From Pyrinomonadaceae bacterium (GTDB lineage: Bacteria > Acidobacteriota > Blastocatellia > Pyrinomonadales > Pyrinomonadaceae): DNA of 6,341 nt. The stretch's first letter is position 1; every line of letters begins with the position of its first letter. Of the stretch, positions 5,307 to 6,341 are shown piece after piece. The DNA is taken from positions 1 through 6,341 of the forward strand of contig JAICPV010000141.1 in NCBI GenBank assembly GCA_025929655.1, read 5' to 3'. Position numbers and translations under genes: made by a program. The notes beneath the pieces were generated by a model that had not been told where the DNA came from, made no database searches, and saw only the letters and a list, made by a program, of their open reading frames with translations.

Positions 5307-6341
5307 AAGGTAAGCGCATTCTTGTCACCGGCGGCACGGGCTCTCTGGGCCAAACACTGGTGAGTAGGCTATGCTCCGGCGAGATGGGAATGCCGGAGAG
5401 CATTACGGTCTTTTCAAGGGACGAAGCGAAGCAGCATTACATGCGTCTCAACCATCTTCACCAGAAAACCGCCACGGACGACGTGATCTACGAAAACGCG
5501 CTCGACATTTTACGGTTTCGAATCGGAGATGTTCGGGACTACCCGGCGGTATGTTCTGCACTAAAGGACTGCGATATTCTCTTCCACGCGGCGGCTTTGA
5601 AACAGGTTCCTTCATGCGAATACTTTCCATTTGAAGCGGTGCTAACGAACATCATCGGTGCGGAGAATATCGTTCGAGCGATCCGCGAGAACAATCTTCC
5701 GGTTCAGACCGTGGTCGGCATTTCAACAGATAAGGCATGCAAGCCGATCAACGTGATGGGGATGACCAAAGCACTGCAGGAGCGAATACTGATCGAAGCT
5801 AACCGTTCGTGCGCTAATACAAAGTTTGTCTGCGTCCGCTACGGAAACGTGGTCGCTTCGCGTGGTTCGATTGTGCCGCTGTTCCTCGAACAGATCGGCC
5901 AGGGGAAATCCGTTACGGTAACCCTTCCTGAGATGACGCGATTCCTTCTCACCCTTGATCGTGCGGTGGATACTGTCTTTGGTGCAGTGAGCTCAGGACG
6001 CCGTGGTGACACCTATGTTCCTAAAGTTAAGTCGGCGAACATTACGGATCTGGCCAGAGCGTTGATGGGAGATAAGGAAATACCGATCGTATATACGGGT
6101 ATCCGTCCGGGGGAAAAGGTTCATGAGATCATGGTGTCCGAAGAAGAATGTTTTCGCACCGTCGAACGAAACGGATTTTATGTGATTCTTCCGGTGCTGC
6201 CGGAACTAAGGGAACAAACCGAATTCGTCCCCGCGCTACAGTCCGAATATTCTTCGCAAAACGATAATATTTCCGTGGAAGAGCTCCGCGCCTTGCTTCG
6301 GTCTGCGAACTCGGACATCGCGAAATTCATGACCGTTGCTG
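5285..6341 (+). CDS. UDP-GlcNAc 4,6-dehydratase/5-epimerase-like SDR (CapE/FnlA/WbvB type), 3' partial
   Basis: The frame runs open to the right edge, with 352 residues visible. The family usually ends near this length, so only a few residues are probably missing. It belongs to the Polysacc_synt_2 extended SDRs, which convert UDP-GlcNAc to a 4-keto-6-deoxy sugar, the inverting members also epimerising C5. Motifs: TGGTGSLG (15-22, NAD(P) binding), IGDVRD (80-85), HAAALKQVP (101-109), STDKACKPINVMGMTK (147-162) with K162 and Met158 where classical SDRs have the catalytic Tyr, RYGNVVASRGS (185-195), PEMTRF (215-220) and TGIRPGEKVHE (271-281). Compared with CapE-like enzymes as I recall them, it has an extra stretch around residues 58-78. 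The ATG at 5285 lies inside the end of the reductase gene in another frame (22-nt overlap). It is the only nearby in-frame ATG that leaves the N-terminal strand intact, and no Shine-Dalgarno sequence is seen. Pairing with the upstream RmlD-like reductase suggests UDP-L-RhaNAc/L-QuiNAc synthesis. A retaining 4,6-dehydratase is the main alternative. Confidence 0.86.
   Translation, partial: MGRSNELKGKRILVTGGTGSLGQTLVSRLCSGEMGMPESITVFSRDEAKQHYMRLNHLHQKTATDDVIYENALDILRFRIGDVRDYPAVCSALKDCDILFHAAALKQVPSCEYFPFEAVLTNIIGAENIVRAIRENNLPVQTVVGISTDKACKPINVMGMTKALQERILIEANRSCANTKFVCVRYGNVVASRGSIVPLFLEQIGQGKSVTVTLPEMTRFLLTLDRAVDTVFGAVSSGRRGDTYVPKVKSANITDLARALMGDKEIPIVYTGIRPGEKVHEIMVSEEECFRTVERNGFYVILPVLPELREQTEFVPALQSEYSSQNDNISVEELRALLRSANSDIAKFMTVA

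Overview
The window is a stretch of a surface-polysaccharide biosynthesis locus, probably from a Gram-negative-type bacterium. Six genes all lie on the + strand and are packed almost without gaps. The first is cut by the left edge and the last by the right edge. The ADP-heptose genes point to an LPS-like or other heptose-containing envelope glycan. Composition is moderate (G+C about half by eye), with frequent CGATCG-type motifs. The protein families and style resemble environmental Acidobacteriota, but nothing in the window fixes the taxon, so that is only a weak guess.

Layout: (1) positions 2-1417, 3' part of a Wzx-like polysaccharide flippase. (2) positions 1449-2441, a two-domain protein joining a heptose-1-phosphate adenylyltransferase (HldC / C-terminal half of HldE) to a sedoheptulose-7-phosphate isomerase (GmhA). 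(3) positions 2441-3421, a stand-alone PfkB-family heptose-7-phosphate kinase (HldA / N-terminal half of HldE). (4) positions 3418-4419, a GT4-type glycosyltransferase. (5) positions 4416-5306, an RmlD-like short-chain reductase. (6) positions 5285-6341, a CapE/FnlA/WbvB-like UDP-GlcNAc 4,6-dehydratase/epimerase, nearly complete. The four junctions from gene 2 to gene 6 overlap (1, 4, 4 and 22 nt). The only gap, 31 nt between genes 1 and 2, holds no convincing terminator or promoter. The whole block therefore reads as one translationally coupled operon whose promoter lies to the left of the window.

Genes 2 and 3 together supply three of the steps to ADP-D-glycero-beta-D-manno-heptose: isomerase, kinase and adenylyltransferase. 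The phosphatase (GmhB) and the epimerase (HldD) are not here. Genes 5 and 6 look like the reductase and dehydratase of a UDP-linked 2-acetamido-2,6-dideoxy-L-hexose pathway, with UDP-L-RhaNAc or UDP-L-QuiNAc as the likeliest products. The glycosyltransferase would use one of these or another donor, and the flippase would move the lipid-linked unit across the inner membrane.

The most unusual feature is the domain rearrangement of the heptose pathway. The two halves of the classical bifunctional HldE are separated, and the adenylyltransferase half is fused to GmhA, the enzyme of the first step. I see no mobile element, RNA gene or CRISPR array, and no sign of a wholly new system.
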